Assembly: GCA_902495355.1 (NCBI GenBank)
Contig: CABUWV010000002.1
Span: 62,001 to 126,000, forward strand
Reading direction: 5' to 3'
Length of the DNA stretch: 64,000 bases
Source of the DNA: an uncultured Collinsella sp.
GTDB lineage: Bacteria; Actinomycetota; Coriobacteriia; Coriobacteriales; Coriobacteriaceae
Part shown: in pieces, positions 25,156 through 33,866 of the stretch
Layout of the letters: the number at the start of each line of letters is the position of its first letter
Numbering within the stretch: the stretch's first letter is position 1
The notes under the pieces: model-generated
What the model was told of the DNA's origin: nothing
The model's input: the letters and a program-made list of their open reading frames with translations, nothing else
Database searches by the model: none
Program-made: the position numbers and the translations under genes

Positions 25156-26198
25156 TGGATCCGAGCGTCTACATCCCCGCCTACTTGGAGCGCACCTATC
25201 TGGCATCGCACCCCGAGCTCACCGATGCAGCACGCGAGCTTGTCCATAACGTCATTAGTGCGAATCCCCAAAAGTATGCGCAGTCCGAGCATGCCCAGGC
25301 GCTGCTGTCCTATGCCGGTGCTCATCGCCACCTGCTCGACGAGCTCCATCGCATCGAGGACATGGGCAGTGACGAGGAGTTCGAGCAGACGCGCAATCGC
25401 CTGTTCGACGACATGCGCGATGAACTGCTCAAGATTGTCCGCGTCGATGCACTTGCCGTCGACGCGCAGCTGCTCGCCATCATCCTGGCCGACACGCCCG
25501 TTGACGCCTGCCTGGGCGACCTGATGAAGCTCGAAGCGACCACGGCCGATTACCTGCAGCAAAGCGTGCCCGGGTTCGATATGGAGGCCCCACATTACTG
25601 GGCCAACAAAGTTTTGACGGACGGCGTGACGGCGGCAGATCTCACCGTGAGCGAGCCGGCACTTATCGGGTGGCTCCACACGCTCGAGGCCATCTCGCAG
25701 CTGTGCATGGCGAGCGCCCGCTACCGCGCTGCTGCCAACTACGCCCGCCGCGTCCTTAAAGCAGAAGGCTATCCCACCCGAGCTGCCGGCACCGTGTTGC
25801 TCGCCCTCGCTCGCTTGGAAGACCAGGACGGCTTTTTTGCCCTGGCTCACCAGCTCGAGGAACAGGTGGGAGCCGATGCACTCGAGAACTCCCCCTGGTA
25901 CCTGCTCGCCCGCACAATCCTATTGTTCAAAACGAACAAAATGCGTCCGGCGGCGCGTGCGCTGCGTGAGTTCGCTAACCGCTGCGAGGGCGGCGCGTTC
26001 TTCTTGCTGAATCCCATGTACCAGACACCGTACCTTCCCTGCCGGCCCGAGCCACGCGATCCCTGGGATCTTTCGCACCAGGCCGTTTGGGAAGCGGACG
26101 GCATTATCTCGGACACTCCCGACTTTGCCCCCTGGGCCAATGCCTGCGAAGACGTGTCGCAGCTTGCCCAGGAATTTGCGCGCCGCTACGGATTTTAG
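25155..26198 (+). CDS. TPR-like helical-repeat protein, paralogue B
   Basis: 347 residues, all-helical, no recognised family. Central and C-terminal repeats resemble those of paralogue A: SARYRAAANYARRVLKAEGYPTRAAGTVLLALARLEDQDG and KMRPAARALREFANRCEGGAFF. The C-terminus is DVSQLAQEFARRYGF. It starts within the stop codon of paralogue A and ends 45 nt before murT-gatD. It may be a scaffold or adaptor, but function is unknown. Confidence 0.7.
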   Translation: MDPSVYIPAYLERTYLASHPELTDAARELVHNVISANPQKYAQSEHAQALLSYAGAHRHLLDELHRIEDMGSDEEFEQTRNRLFDDMRDELLKIVRVDALAVDAQLLAIILADTPVDACLGDLMKLEATTADYLQQSVPGFDMEAPHYWANKVLTDGVTAADLTVSEPALIGWLHTLEAISQLCMASARYRAAANYARRVLKAEGYPTRAAGTVLLALARLEDQDGFFALAHQLEEQVGADALENSPWYLLARTILLFKTNKMRPAARALREFANRCEGGAFFLLNPMYQTPYLPCRPEPRDPWDLSHQAVWEADGIISDTPDFAPWANACEDVSQLAQEFARRYGF

Positions 26199-26243
26199 TG
26201 ACGCACTCGACCCGACCATGTCGTTTACGTTAGGAACGGTTTC

Positions 26244-28418
26244 ATGAACCTCCGCTCATCTCTTGCCTGCACCTCGAGCGATATCGCTCGCTGGGGACTG
26301 CGCTCCGTCCTCAAGCGCCAGGGCGGCGTGCTTCCCGGCCGCATCGCCATGAAGATCAACCCCGAGCTGCTGAGCGACCTCGCGAGTCTTGTCGACCGCA
26401 GCGTGGTGATCACCGGCACCAACGGTAAGACCACCACTTCGAACCTGATCGCCGACGCCGTTGCCGCCAGCGGCGCCACCGTGGTATGCAACCGCGCCGG
26501 CAACAACATGGAGCCGGGCGTGGTGGGCGCACTGCTCGAGGCGCGCAGCGGCCTCAAGCGAGCCGGCGACAAGCGCGTGGGCGTTTTTGAATGCGATGAG
26601 CTCTACACCGTGCGCGTCCTGCCCAAGCTCAAGCCGACGTACTTCGTGCTGCTCAACCTGTTCCGTGACCAGCTTGATCGCTATGGCGAGATCGATCACA
26701 CCCAGGAGGTCATCGCCCACGCGTTGGAGCTTTCGCCGGCAACGACGCTCATCTACAACGCCGACGACCCGCTGTGCGCCTCGATTGCCGCGCGCGTTCC
26801 CAACGCGAGTATTGCCTTTGGCATCGATGGCGCCACCAACACCGAGTCTGACCGCATCAGCGACTCGCGTTTTTGCTCGCAGTGCAATGCCCCGTTGGAG
26901 TACGACTACGTACAGTATGGTCAACTCGGCGCCTACCATTGCCCCTCGTGCGGTTGGGCACGCCCCGCACTGGTCCGCCGTGTAACGAATGTGGAGCTCA
27001 GTCGCGATGGCTATGGTTTTGACCTGGTATTTGGATCTGATTCCAGCGCACCAGCCGCGCACATCGCCACGCGCTACAACGGCCTGTACATGGTCTACAA
27101 CGTTGCCGCCGCATTCTTTGCCGCACATGAGTTAGGCGTGGATACGGCGCACCTGCAGCCCACGCTCGATGTCTACGTGCCCGCCGGCGGACGCATGGGC
27201 CGCTGGGAGATCGCCGGCCGTACCGTCGAGGCAAACCTGGCCAAGAATCCCGTGGGCTTCGATCGCCAGATCCAGTCCATTAAAACGGCAGGCGGCAGGC
27301 TCTGCGCTTTCTTCCTGAACGACAACAGTGCCGACGGCCACGATGTCTCCTGGATCTACGACGTCGACTTCGAGCGCATCGCCGATACCCCAGGGCTTGT
27401 CGCCTTTGCCGGCGGCACGCGTGCACACGATATGCAGGTGCGTCTCAAGTACGCCGGCATCAATGCCGCAATTATCTCGGACGTCGCGCAGGCAATTGGC
27501 ACCGTGGCAGACGAGGCTGCCGGCGACACTTTCTACGCCGTCGCTAACTACACGGCCTTCCCGCCGCTGGTCAAGGAGCTCGACGAGCTTAAGGGCGCCA
27601 CCGCCGACGTTGTTGCCGGGCGCGCCGTGGCCCGCGCCGATGGCAACGCCATCCCTTCCGCCGTCGCGCCGGTCGAGCTTTCGCGCCCGTTGCGCATCGT
27701 CTACCTGTATCCCGATGCGCTCAACCTCTACGGCGACGGTGGCAACGTCATTGTCCTGGAGCGCCGCTGCGCCTGGCGCGGCATTCCCGCGCGCGTGGAC
27801 GAGGTCCGCATGGGTGAGACGCTCGACCTTACCGATGCCGATATCGTTATGATGGGCGGCGGTTCCGACCGCGACCAGCTGGCAGTTGCACATGAACTGC
27901 TCGCTCAAAAAGACAAGGTCGCGGCCTATGTTGAGGACGGCGGCACACTGCTTGCCATCTGCGGCAGCTATCAGCTGCTCGGTCGTTCGTACTACATGGG
28001 CGAGGATCGCATCGAGGGCCTGGGCGTCATTGCCGCCGAGACCGTGCGCGGCTCCAACCGCCTAATCGGCAACGTCGCCGTCAAGACCGACCTGGCACCC
28101 GAGCCCTTTGTAGGATTCGAGAACCACGGCGGCCGCACGCTTTTGGACGCCGACGCCACACCGCTCGGAACGTCCGTTGTCACGGGCACCGGAAACAACG
28201 GCGACGATGGCTTTGAGGGCCTCATCTACAAGGGCGTCATCGGCACGTACCTGCATGGCCCGGCGCTGCCCAAGAACCCCGAACTCGCCGACTGGCTGAT
28301 TGCCCACGCTCTCGAGCGCCGCGGCGACGCACAGGCCAACGCTCTGCTGCCGCTCAAGCCCCTCGACGACACCTACGAGCACGCCGCCCACGACGCCGCC
28401 ATGAAGCTCCTTCCCTAA
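26244..28418 (+). CDS. MurT-GatD fusion: lipid II isoglutaminyl synthase in one chain
   Basis: 724 residues. The N-terminal part (~1-450) is MurT: Mur-ligase P-loop GTNGKTTT (58-65), a four-Cys zinc ribbon (Cys211, 214, 233, 236) and a C-terminal DUF1727 region with GHDVSWIYDVDFE, where the MurT catalytic Asp is expected. The C-terminal part (~482-724) is the GatD glutamine amidotransferase with nucleophile Cys573 (AICGSYQLLG) and His671 (GTYLHGP). In most Gram-positives murT and gatD are separate adjacent genes; here a ~30-residue Ala/Val-rich linker joins them. The enzyme amidates the D-Glu of lipid II at the inner membrane face. Last gene of the unit with the TPR pair. Confidence 0.93.
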   Translation: MNLRSSLACTSSDIARWGLRSVLKRQGGVLPGRIAMKINPELLSDLASLVDRSVVITGTNGKTTTSNLIADAVAASGATVVCNRAGNNMEPGVVGALLEARSGLKRAGDKRVGVFECDELYTVRVLPKLKPTYFVLLNLFRDQLDRYGEIDHTQEVIAHALELSPATTLIYNADDPLCASIAARVPNASIAFGIDGATNTESDRISDSRFCSQCNAPLEYDYVQYGQLGAYHCPSCGWARPALVRRVTNVELSRDGYGFDLVFGSDSSAPAAHIATRYNGLYMVYNVAAAFFAAHELGVDTAHLQPTLDVYVPAGGRMGRWEIAGRTVEANLAKNPVGFDRQIQSIKTAGGRLCAFFLNDNSADGHDVSWIYDVDFERIADTPGLVAFAGGTRAHDMQVRLKYAGINAAIISDVAQAIGTVADEAAGDTFYAVANYTAFPPLVKELDELKGATADVVAGRAVARADGNAIPSAVAPVELSRPLRIVYLYPDALNLYGDGGNVIVLERRCAWRGIPARVDEVRMGETLDLTDADIVMMGGGSDRDQLAVAHELLAQKDKVAAYVEDGGTLLAICGSYQLLGRSYYMGEDRIEGLGVIAAETVRGSNRLIGNVAVKTDLAPEPFVGFENHGGRTLLDADATPLGTSVVTGTGNNGDDGFEGLIYKGVIGTYLHGPALPKNPELADWLIAHALERRGDAQANALLPLKPLDDTYEHAAHDAAMKLLP

Positions 28419-28425
28419 CACCCCA

Positions 28426-28462
28426 CCACCACAAAGGGGACAGGCACCTTTGTGGTGGTTTT
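28426..28462 (+). terminator. Intrinsic terminator after the murT-gatD gene
   Basis: Perfect 12-bp stem CCACCACAAAGG/CCTTTGTGGTGG with loop GGACAGGCA and a short T-run, 8 nt after the stop. Confidence 0.85.
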
Positions 28463-28480
28463 GACCCGTCCCAGCGGTTT

Positions 28481-28617
28481 GTCTCAATCTGTAACATCTA
28501 GACCACCAAAAGTCGTCTTACTGTTACAGATTGAGACGTTCGTCCCGACGCCTGCATTTTGTCTCATTCTGTAACAGATAGGGCCGATTTACCCGCCCAG
28601 ATGTTACAGATTGAGAT
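28481..28617. repeat. Two tandem hairpins built from one 16-bp motif
   Basis: Four copies of TGTTACAGATTGAGAC or its complement at 28481-28496, 28522-28537, 28561-28576 and 28602-28617. The first pair is a perfect 16-bp inverted repeat; the second pair differs at single positions. The last copy runs into TTTTT. No coding capacity. Likely a dispersed intergenic element or a non-coding RNA unit. Confidence 0.8.
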
Positions 28618-28717
28618 TTTTAAAGATCGAGGAAGAGGGCCAGCTCCTGTGTGGTGGTTTTCCAGTTTGCCAACGATATACGCGCCGACAAAAAAGTCTG
28701 CTATACTCTTTCCCGCT

Positions 28718-28794
28718 GTCCCCATCGTCTAGCGGCCAAGGACGCCACCCTTTCAAGGTGGATATCGCGGGTTCGAATCCCGCTGGGGGCACCA
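28718..28794 (+). tRNA. tRNA-Glu (anticodon TTC)
   Basis: Cloverleaf is complete: acceptor GTCCCCA/TGGGGGC, anticodon stem CCACC/GGTGG around CTTTCAA (anticodon TTC), T-arm GCGGG-TTCGAAT-CCCGC, and an encoded CCA end. A TATACT box lies 11 nt upstream and a hairpin with T5 follows. Confidence 0.97.
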
Positions 28795-29082
28795 TTTAAA
28801 TCGAGAAGCCCGTTGCCCTCCGGTGGCGGGCTTTTTGTTACCGATATGCCGGGATTCGAACCCGACAGGGTGCGGAGCTGAGGAAACGCGTGAGCGTTTT
28901 CCAGCGCAGCACGCAAGGAGCGAAGCGACGCAGCGGAAGCGGGCGGCGCCAGCCGCACGCGGACATCCCGCTGGGGGCACCACAGCATCTAAAAAGCCCG
29001 TCACCCCCATGGTGACGGGCTTTTTGCTACCCACGCGCCGGGATTCGAGCCCAACAGGGTGCGGAGCTGAGAAAACGCACCC
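28778..29082. repeat. Tandem segment duplication starting in the tRNA-Glu 3' end
   Basis: The last 17 nt of the tRNA (TCCCGCTGGGGGCACCA, 28778-28794) recur at 28966-28982, 188 bp downstream. Both copies are followed in the same order by a terminator-like hairpin with T5 and then a GCCGGGATTCGA block that continues into CAGGGTGCGGAGCTGAG. The copies have diverged at several positions. The GGGATTCGAACCC part is a T-arm sequence on the opposite strand. This is typical of a tRNA-associated integration or recombination site. Confidence 0.75.
28807..28836 (+). terminator. tRNA-Glu terminator
   Basis: AGCCCG...CGGGCT hairpin followed by T5. A second version (AAGCCCGTCACC/GGTGACGGGCTTTTT) follows the duplicated tRNA end near 28992. 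Confidence 0.8.
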
Positions 29083-29227
29083 ACGCTTCGACCTAACAAG
29101 TAATTAACTTTGTCCCTAACAATACGATATCTGAAACGTCCGCATCGAAGAACATTGCTTGGGACAGCTCTGCCTCCATTAGTTGCAATGTTGGCAAGCT
29201 TTCTTGTCAATCGCACGTCTTGAAAGA
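29083..29227. other. Non-coding spacer before the serine hydrolase gene
   Basis: Lower-G+C sequence between the tRNA-derived repeat and the stop of the minus-strand hydrolase. No supported gene, hairpin or RNA seen. Confidence 0.4.
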
Positions 29228-30664
29228 CTATCCCAACTTCAAAATCGCCGTGAGTTCCGAGGGTGCCGGGAAACAGCACATTCCCTCAACTCGCACCCTG
29301 CACACAGCATAAATACCTCCGATCCGCACATCGATAAAACAGCGCCGCGTGTAGTCCAGTTCCCTGGTCTCGATTTGTAAATTTGTTGGCGAAGTCCAGG
29401 CATACGCTGCAAACAGCTTGCGAACATCCCATGCGGGGGCATCGTCCCTCTCAGCTTCATGAGTCACGAAAGGAAAGAGGTCTCCAACTCCGGCCCCATC
29501 ACCCGATTTGCAAACCCAAGACTCGTAGCCAGCCCTCACGACGTACTCACGACCATCGCGCAACAGAGACAAATCCAGCTCATTTTCATGAAATCGAATA
29601 TCGATTTCTTCAAAATCCCCGAAAATGCAATGATGAATGCCCTCAAGGCGTAATGAACTCAAACGTCCGCCAGAAGCCAACCCAACTGGCACGGGAATGC
29701 TATCGAAGTCACGTTCGGAAGCCACCGTCTTCCGAACACTAGGCTCTTTGAACAATACCTCATACAGCGGGTCAAGCAACGCCTTACTTCCTGTCGTGGA
29801 ACTCGAGCAAGCGATGACAAGGCCATCTGTGGGCCGTATGTAGCACAGCTGCCCAAAAAGGCCAGAGCATCTGAATCCGCCACGCCGGCACATCCAAAAC
29901 TGGTATCCATAGCCATTGCTGTCTTCAGTCGCCTCAGACGGATAAAAGGGGCTCGTTTCCACCTGAATCTTCGTCGCCTCGGCAACCCATTCCGCGGGAA
30001 TGATCTGTTCCCCACGCCACTTGCCGCCATCCAGCAAACATTGACCAAACTTAGCCAAATCCGGTGTCGAAAGGTGAAGACCAAAACCTCCGGTCGTATG
30101 ACCGGCTTGATCCTCTTCCCACCACCAACTTCTAATGCCTAACGGCGTAAACAAACGTTCGGCGAGATAATCGGATTCTTTCGTTCCACTTATGCGTTGC
30201 ACGAGCATGCTCAATAAATGTGAACACAGCGAATCGTAGTGAAAGACCTCGCCCGGCTTCCAGTCAAACTCACGATGAAGAACCTCATGTGCCCAGTCGT
30301 CTCCCGCGCCAATATACGAAAGGTCACTCTCCTGCCCCATCGTCATAGTCAGCAAATTGCGAACCGTCACATTACGAAAGCGCTCATCCGCGATCTCGCC
30401 TTCATATTCCGGGAAGTATGAAATCCAGCGATCGGCCAGCGACAACCGCCCTTCATTCACCAACATCCCGACAGCGACCGAGGTAAAGGACTTAGTCACA
30501 GAATAGAGCGGGTGAACGTGTTCGAGGGCGAACGGCGCAGCCGCATGCTCAAAGACGACTTCACCATCTTGTCGAACCACGACCGAGCGGACTTCCACGC
30601 CCGCGGACCTCCACGCCGCAAGGCACGCCTCGCCCATCCTATTGTCAAAGATAATATTAGACAC
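29228..30664 (-). CDS. Serine hydrolase of the beta-lactamase (class C)/esterase family
   Basis: About 478 residues from GTG 30664; the exact start is uncertain, as the frame is open to 30727 with no good ribosome site. The N-terminal ~320 residues form a penicillin-binding fold: nucleophile Ser-Lys in YSVTKSFTSVAVGML, Tyr in FHYDSLCSHLLSMLVQRISG, and the WWWEEDQAGHTTGGFGLHLSTPDLAKFGQ segment common to EstB/AmpC-like esterases. The C-terminal ~150 residues are a separate beta-rich extension. No signal peptide, so a cytoplasmic esterase or peptidase is more likely than a true beta-lactamase. G+C is a little below that of its neighbours. Confidence 0.8.
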   Translation of the reverse strand: MSNIIFDNRMGEACLAAWRSAGVEVRSVVVRQDGEVVFEHAAAPFALEHVHPLYSVTKSFTSVAVGMLVNEGRLSLADRWISYFPEYEGEIADERFRNVTVRNLLTMTMGQESDLSYIGAGDDWAHEVLHREFDWKPGEVFHYDSLCSHLLSMLVQRISGTKESDYLAERLFTPLGIRSWWWEEDQAGHTTGGFGLHLSTPDLAKFGQCLLDGGKWRGEQIIPAEWVAEATKIQVETSPFYPSEATEDSNGYGYQFWMCRRGGFRCSGLFGQLCYIRPTDGLVIACSSSTTGSKALLDPLYEVLFKEPSVRKTVASERDFDSIPVPVGLASGGRLSSLRLEGIHHCIFGDFEEIDIRFHENELDLSLLRDGREYVVRAGYESWVCKSGDGAGVGDLFPFVTHEAERDDAPAWDVRKLFAAYAWTSPTNLQIETRELDYTRRCFIDVRIGGIYAVCRVRVEGMCCFPAPSELTAILKLG

Positions 30665-30699
30665 TCTCAACCACTGCCTCTCAAACGAAACCAGCACAA

Positions 30700-30740
30700 G
30701 ACAAGGTCGCCCTCGGCGCTTATCCAAGGACGACCTTGTC
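30700..30740 (-). terminator. Hairpin downstream of the EIIBC gene
   Basis: Perfect 10-bp stem GACAAGGTCG/CGACCTTGTC with a 21-nt loop, 49 nt after the EIIBC stop. No strong T-run, so termination is tentative. Confidence 0.5.
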
Positions 30741-30788
30741 AGATTGCTGGCGCACGGGGCATACTTATCCCGCGCTCCGCCTTTTTGG

Positions 30789-32258
30789 CTACTTTGCAGC
30801 CTCTACCGCCGGCACGTCCTCCTTGTACGTCGCATACGTAAGCAGGAACGAAATCACACTGGAAACCACAATGGCTATGATTACGTAAATCAGGTAGTTC
30901 GCGCCCATTGCACCGGACGGGTCAATGAAGCCCGGGAAGGCGCAGAAGCCGCCGCCGGTGAAGGCGAACATCTTGGTGCCAAGAGCGCCGATGATTAGGC
31001 CGCCGGGCACAGAGGCGATGCAGCTCATGATAAAAGGCTTCTTGCGCGGAAGGGTCACGCCGTAGATGCAGGGCTCGGTGATGCCGAAGAAGAAGCCCGA
31101 GATGAACGCCGGCCATGCAAGCTGCTTGAGCTTTACGTCCTTAGTCTTCAGAAGGATAGCAAGGACGGCAAGGGACTGAGCGTACGAGCAAACCATGTAC
31201 GGCGCCATGACAATATCCCAGCCCTGGGAGGCAATGTTCACAAGCATGAGAGCAATGACACTCCAGTGGAAGCCGAAGATGACCATAGGCTGCCAAATGG
31301 CAGTAAGCACGATGCCGCCGAGCGCGCCGCCGATGACAGGCAAGCTGTAGAGGGAGTTAAACAGCAGGCTCATGAGGTTCGTGATCAGGGTGGCAATCGG
31401 GCCAATAATCAAATAGGTAGCGGGGACCATCACAACGAGCACGCACGTAGGCACAAAGAAGAACTTTACATACTCAGAGAAATGCTTGCGGCACCACTTC
31501 TCCAGCTTTGCCGCGAACCAAACAGAGATGATAATCGGAATGACAGAGCTCGTATAACCCGAAGACGGCATGATGACGGGTATGCCAAGGAATGTCGTGT
31601 AATAGTTCATGGCAAAGGGAGTGCCGGCAAGCACCGTTCCCAAGACATCACCCGATGTGATGTTGACCATCGCCGGATACGTAAGTGCGATACCGAGCGT
31701 CATGCCAACGAACTCGCTACAGCCAAACTTCTTTGCCGCGGTATAGCCAAGGATAATCGGCAGGAAGTAGAAGAAGCCGTCACCAGCCGCATATAGAATC
31801 TGGTACAAGCCATCTGTCGCCGTAATCCATCCAAGGGCGACAAGAATGCTCAAAACACCCTTGATCATGCCCGCGGCACACAGCACCGCAAGAATCGGCT
31901 GGATTACGCCTGAAATAGTATCGATAAGGGCACTAACAAGGTTTCCTTTCTTGACGGGCTCACCATCAAGATTAACCTCGCCCAGCCCCTCGACACCAGA
32001 AGCGGCAACCGCGGCATCGTAAACATCCTCAATCACATTGATGCCGACAACAACCTGATACTGACCATTCGCGTTGATTACTTGAATGACGCCTTTATGA
32101 GACTCAATTGCCTTAGTATCGGCCTTCGCATCGTCTCGCAGCTTGAAACGTAGACGCGTCATGCAGTGCGAGATGCTCAGGATGTTTTCCTTACCGCCGA
32201 CGAGGCCAACTACGTCCTCGCCGAGCTTGCGATTAGCAAGCTCTTTGCTTTCGCTCAT
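30789..32258 (-). CDS. PTS EIIBC permease, glucoside/sucrose/trehalose superfamily
   Basis: 489 residues. N-terminal EIIB (~1-85) with the phospho-Cys in ISHCMTRLRFKL, then EIIC (~105-480) with about ten membrane helices, including GVIQPILAVLCAAGMIKG and the GITEPCIYGVTLPRKKPF loop typical of the sucrose/trehalose/beta-glucoside branch. Ends before any IIA domain, so it needs an external EIIA-Glc. Start 32258 has GGGAGG upstream. It is downstream of and on the same strand as the GH4 enzyme at 32327-33658, which should process its phosphorylated product; an alpha-glucoside such as a sucrose isomer, maltose or trehalose is most likely. Confidence 0.92.
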   Translation of the reverse strand: MSESKELANRKLGEDVVGLVGGKENILSISHCMTRLRFKLRDDAKADTKAIESHKGVIQVINANGQYQVVVGINVIEDVYDAAVAASGVEGLGEVNLDGEPVKKGNLVSALIDTISGVIQPILAVLCAAGMIKGVLSILVALGWITATDGLYQILYAAGDGFFYFLPIILGYTAAKKFGCSEFVGMTLGIALTYPAMVNITSGDVLGTVLAGTPFAMNYYTTFLGIPVIMPSSGYTSSVIPIIISVWFAAKLEKWCRKHFSEYVKFFFVPTCVLVVMVPATYLIIGPIATLITNLMSLLFNSLYSLPVIGGALGGIVLTAIWQPMVIFGFHWSVIALMLVNIASQGWDIVMAPYMVCSYAQSLAVLAILLKTKDVKLKQLAWPAFISGFFFGITEPCIYGVTLPRKKPFIMSCIASVPGGLIIGALGTKMFAFTGGGFCAFPGFIDPSGAMGANYLIYVIIAIVVSSVISFLLTYATYKEDVPAVEAAK

Positions 32259-32326
32259 GGTTTTCCTCCCATGCGACCTGTCCAAGGTCGGCCGCCCACC
32301 ATCATTCACTAAATTGATTTCCGATA

Positions 32327-33658
32327 CTAGCGAAGTTCTGGCCAGAACTCCTTATTCGCCTCAATGAGATCGTCAAGGATCTTCTTTGCAACGGAGGCAG
32401 AGGGGACCGTCTTCGAAAGCGTCAGCGCCTGCCAAAGCTCCTGATAGGAATGGTCGACCCAAGCAGACACTGCAAGTTTTTCGACCGAGACCTGTTCCTC
32501 CATAAGTCCTTTCTGGAATTGCGGAATCTCACCTTGGCAAATTTTCTCGTAGCCGTCGCTGCCGACGATGCAGGGGATCTCGACCATAGCCGTTGGGTCA
32601 AAATTGGACACAGCCCCGTCGTTGGGAACAATCAGCGAGAAACGTTCACGGGTGTTCTCTGCCAAAGCGCGAGCGAGATCGACAATGTACTCAGCGTGGG
32701 TATCTGGCTTAAGGCCGAAACCCTCAGACGTGCCCTTTTCGATAATCTGGCGGGCGGTGCCGAAGACGCGTTTCTCGCGACCCTCACGGACCTCGTCGGT
32801 GCGGGTGTGGTTGGGGTCGGTGTGCTCAACCACATAATCCGGGAAGAGATAGTACTTGAGGTAGGTGTTCGGGATGGTATTCGGATCGAGCGCGTAAACA
32901 TCCTTAGCCTTACGGAACGTCTGGTCCCAAGACGCATCGACGAATTCAAGGCCGGAATCCTCACCGGCATAACCGTTTTTAGCCATTTGGGCCTTGATAG
33001 TGGGCATAAGGTCATTGCCAGCACGGTCGTGAATCTTTGTCCACCAGCCAAAGTGATTGAGACCGTAGTAGCCGACGACGAGGTCGTTGTGGTCCTTGAG
33101 ACCACACATCTGAGCCATGATATCCATCAGGGCTATTGGCATATCGCAAATGTTGATAATCTTTGAATCCGGGCGAAGACGGCGTGTCGCCTCAGCAACG
33201 ATCGCCGCGGGGTTGGAGTAGTTGAGCATCCATGCGTCAGGACTGTATTTCTCCATGTAGTCAAGGATCTCGAGTACGCCGCCAATGGAGCGCAAGCCAT
33301 AAGCAATGCCACCAGGACCGCAGGTCTCTTGGCCAAGAACGCCATAGCGCAGGGGAATCTTCTCGTCCTTATCGCGCATAGCGTACTTGCCAACGCGAAT
33401 CTGGGCAAGTACAAAGTCGATGCCTGTGAAGGCCTCCTCAGGGTCGGTCGTATAGCTGAAGGTTACCTCTGGAGCATTCTCCCTGATGTAGATGGCACAT
33501 GCCTTGGCAATTGTCCCCTGACGCTCGGCATCGTTGTCATAGAGCGTAATCCTATTGATGGGGAACACATCACGCTTCGCGAGAAGTGTCAGAACAACAC
33601 CCGGTGTATAAGTGCTTCCGCCTCCCGCGATAGTAACCGCATAGCTCTGTTTTGCCAT
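32327..33658 (-). CDS. Family 4 glycosidase, 6-phospho-alpha-glucosidase type (second copy)
   Basis: 443 residues, clearly homologous over its whole length to the enzyme at 13142-14485. Same landmarks: VTIAGGGSTYTPGVVL for NAD+, NICDMPI with the metal Cys, YGLNHFGWWTKIHD with the metal His, and LTLSKTVPSASVAKKILDDLIEANKEFWPELR at the C-terminus. First gene of a two-gene unit with EIIBC, 68 nt apart. TGTCTAGACA sites lie immediately upstream (33670 and 33721), one of them overlapping the leader. Two diverged copies coupled to two different permease types suggest different alpha-glucosides feeding one chemistry. Confidence 0.93.
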   Translation of the reverse strand: MAKQSYAVTIAGGGSTYTPGVVLTLLAKRDVFPINRITLYDNDAERQGTIAKACAIYIRENAPEVTFSYTTDPEEAFTGIDFVLAQIRVGKYAMRDKDEKIPLRYGVLGQETCGPGGIAYGLRSIGGVLEILDYMEKYSPDAWMLNYSNPAAIVAEATRRLRPDSKIINICDMPIALMDIMAQMCGLKDHNDLVVGYYGLNHFGWWTKIHDRAGNDLMPTIKAQMAKNGYAGEDSGLEFVDASWDQTFRKAKDVYALDPNTIPNTYLKYYLFPDYVVEHTDPNHTRTDEVREGREKRVFGTARQIIEKGTSEGFGLKPDTHAEYIVDLARALAENTRERFSLIVPNDGAVSNFDPTAMVEIPCIVGSDGYEKICQGEIPQFQKGLMEEQVSVEKLAVSAWVDHSYQELWQALTLSKTVPSASVAKKILDDLIEANKEFWPELR

Positions 33659-33669
33659 TACAAATCCTC

Positions 33670-33683
33670 CTGTCTAGACATGT
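33670..33683. promoter_or_regulatory. GntR-type operator candidate, site 3
   Basis: CTGTCTAGACATGT, containing the perfect 10-bp palindrome TGTCTAGACA, 12 nt upstream of the GH4 start and thus in its leader, where binding would block transcription. Confidence 0.7.
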
Positions 33684-33720
33684 ACTTGACAACTTGAATT
33701 ATAGCCACATGATTTGCTAT

Positions 33721-33734
33721 CTGTCTAGACATGT
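33721..33734. promoter_or_regulatory. GntR-type operator candidate, site 4
   Basis: A second exact CTGTCTAGACATGT, 51 bp (about five helical turns) from site 3, in the divergent promoter region shared with the GntR gene. Confidence 0.7.
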
Positions 33735-33743
33735 TAAGCGCAC

Positions 33744-33776
33744 GGGTGAACGGTTGATTTATGGCGGTAAGCGGCA
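33744..33776. promoter_or_regulatory. Second conserved promoter motif (copy 2)
   Basis: GTGAACGGTTGATTTATGGC followed by GGTAAGCGGCA. It aligns with 16429-16460 (GTAAACGGTTGATTATTGGC then CGTAAACGGTA). Conservation of this block beside the TGTCTAGACA sites at both loci argues for a second shared regulator. Confidence 0.6.
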
Positions 33777-33866
33777 ACTTTAAGTGCCTCCACTTCCTAT
33801 AATTGATAGAAGCGGATAATCGCGCCGATTCGACGCATTCCGTACAACCTCAATAAGGAGAGCATT

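Noticed and set aside
28481..28617. CRISPR-like array
   Set aside because: The four motif copies alternate in orientation and form two hairpins; there are no uniform spacers and no cas genes.
28604..29034. Small frames encoding PPAGFEPAIS- and PQRDSNPRYPP-like peptides
   Set aside because: Familiar mistranslation of tRNA and tRNA-derived sequence; the DNA is tRNA-Glu and its duplicate.
29228..30664. Antibiotic-resistance beta-lactamase
   Set aside because: SxxK and YxS motifs fit the wider serine-hydrolase family; there is no signal peptide and a non-lactamase C-terminal extension, so an esterase/peptidase call is safer.
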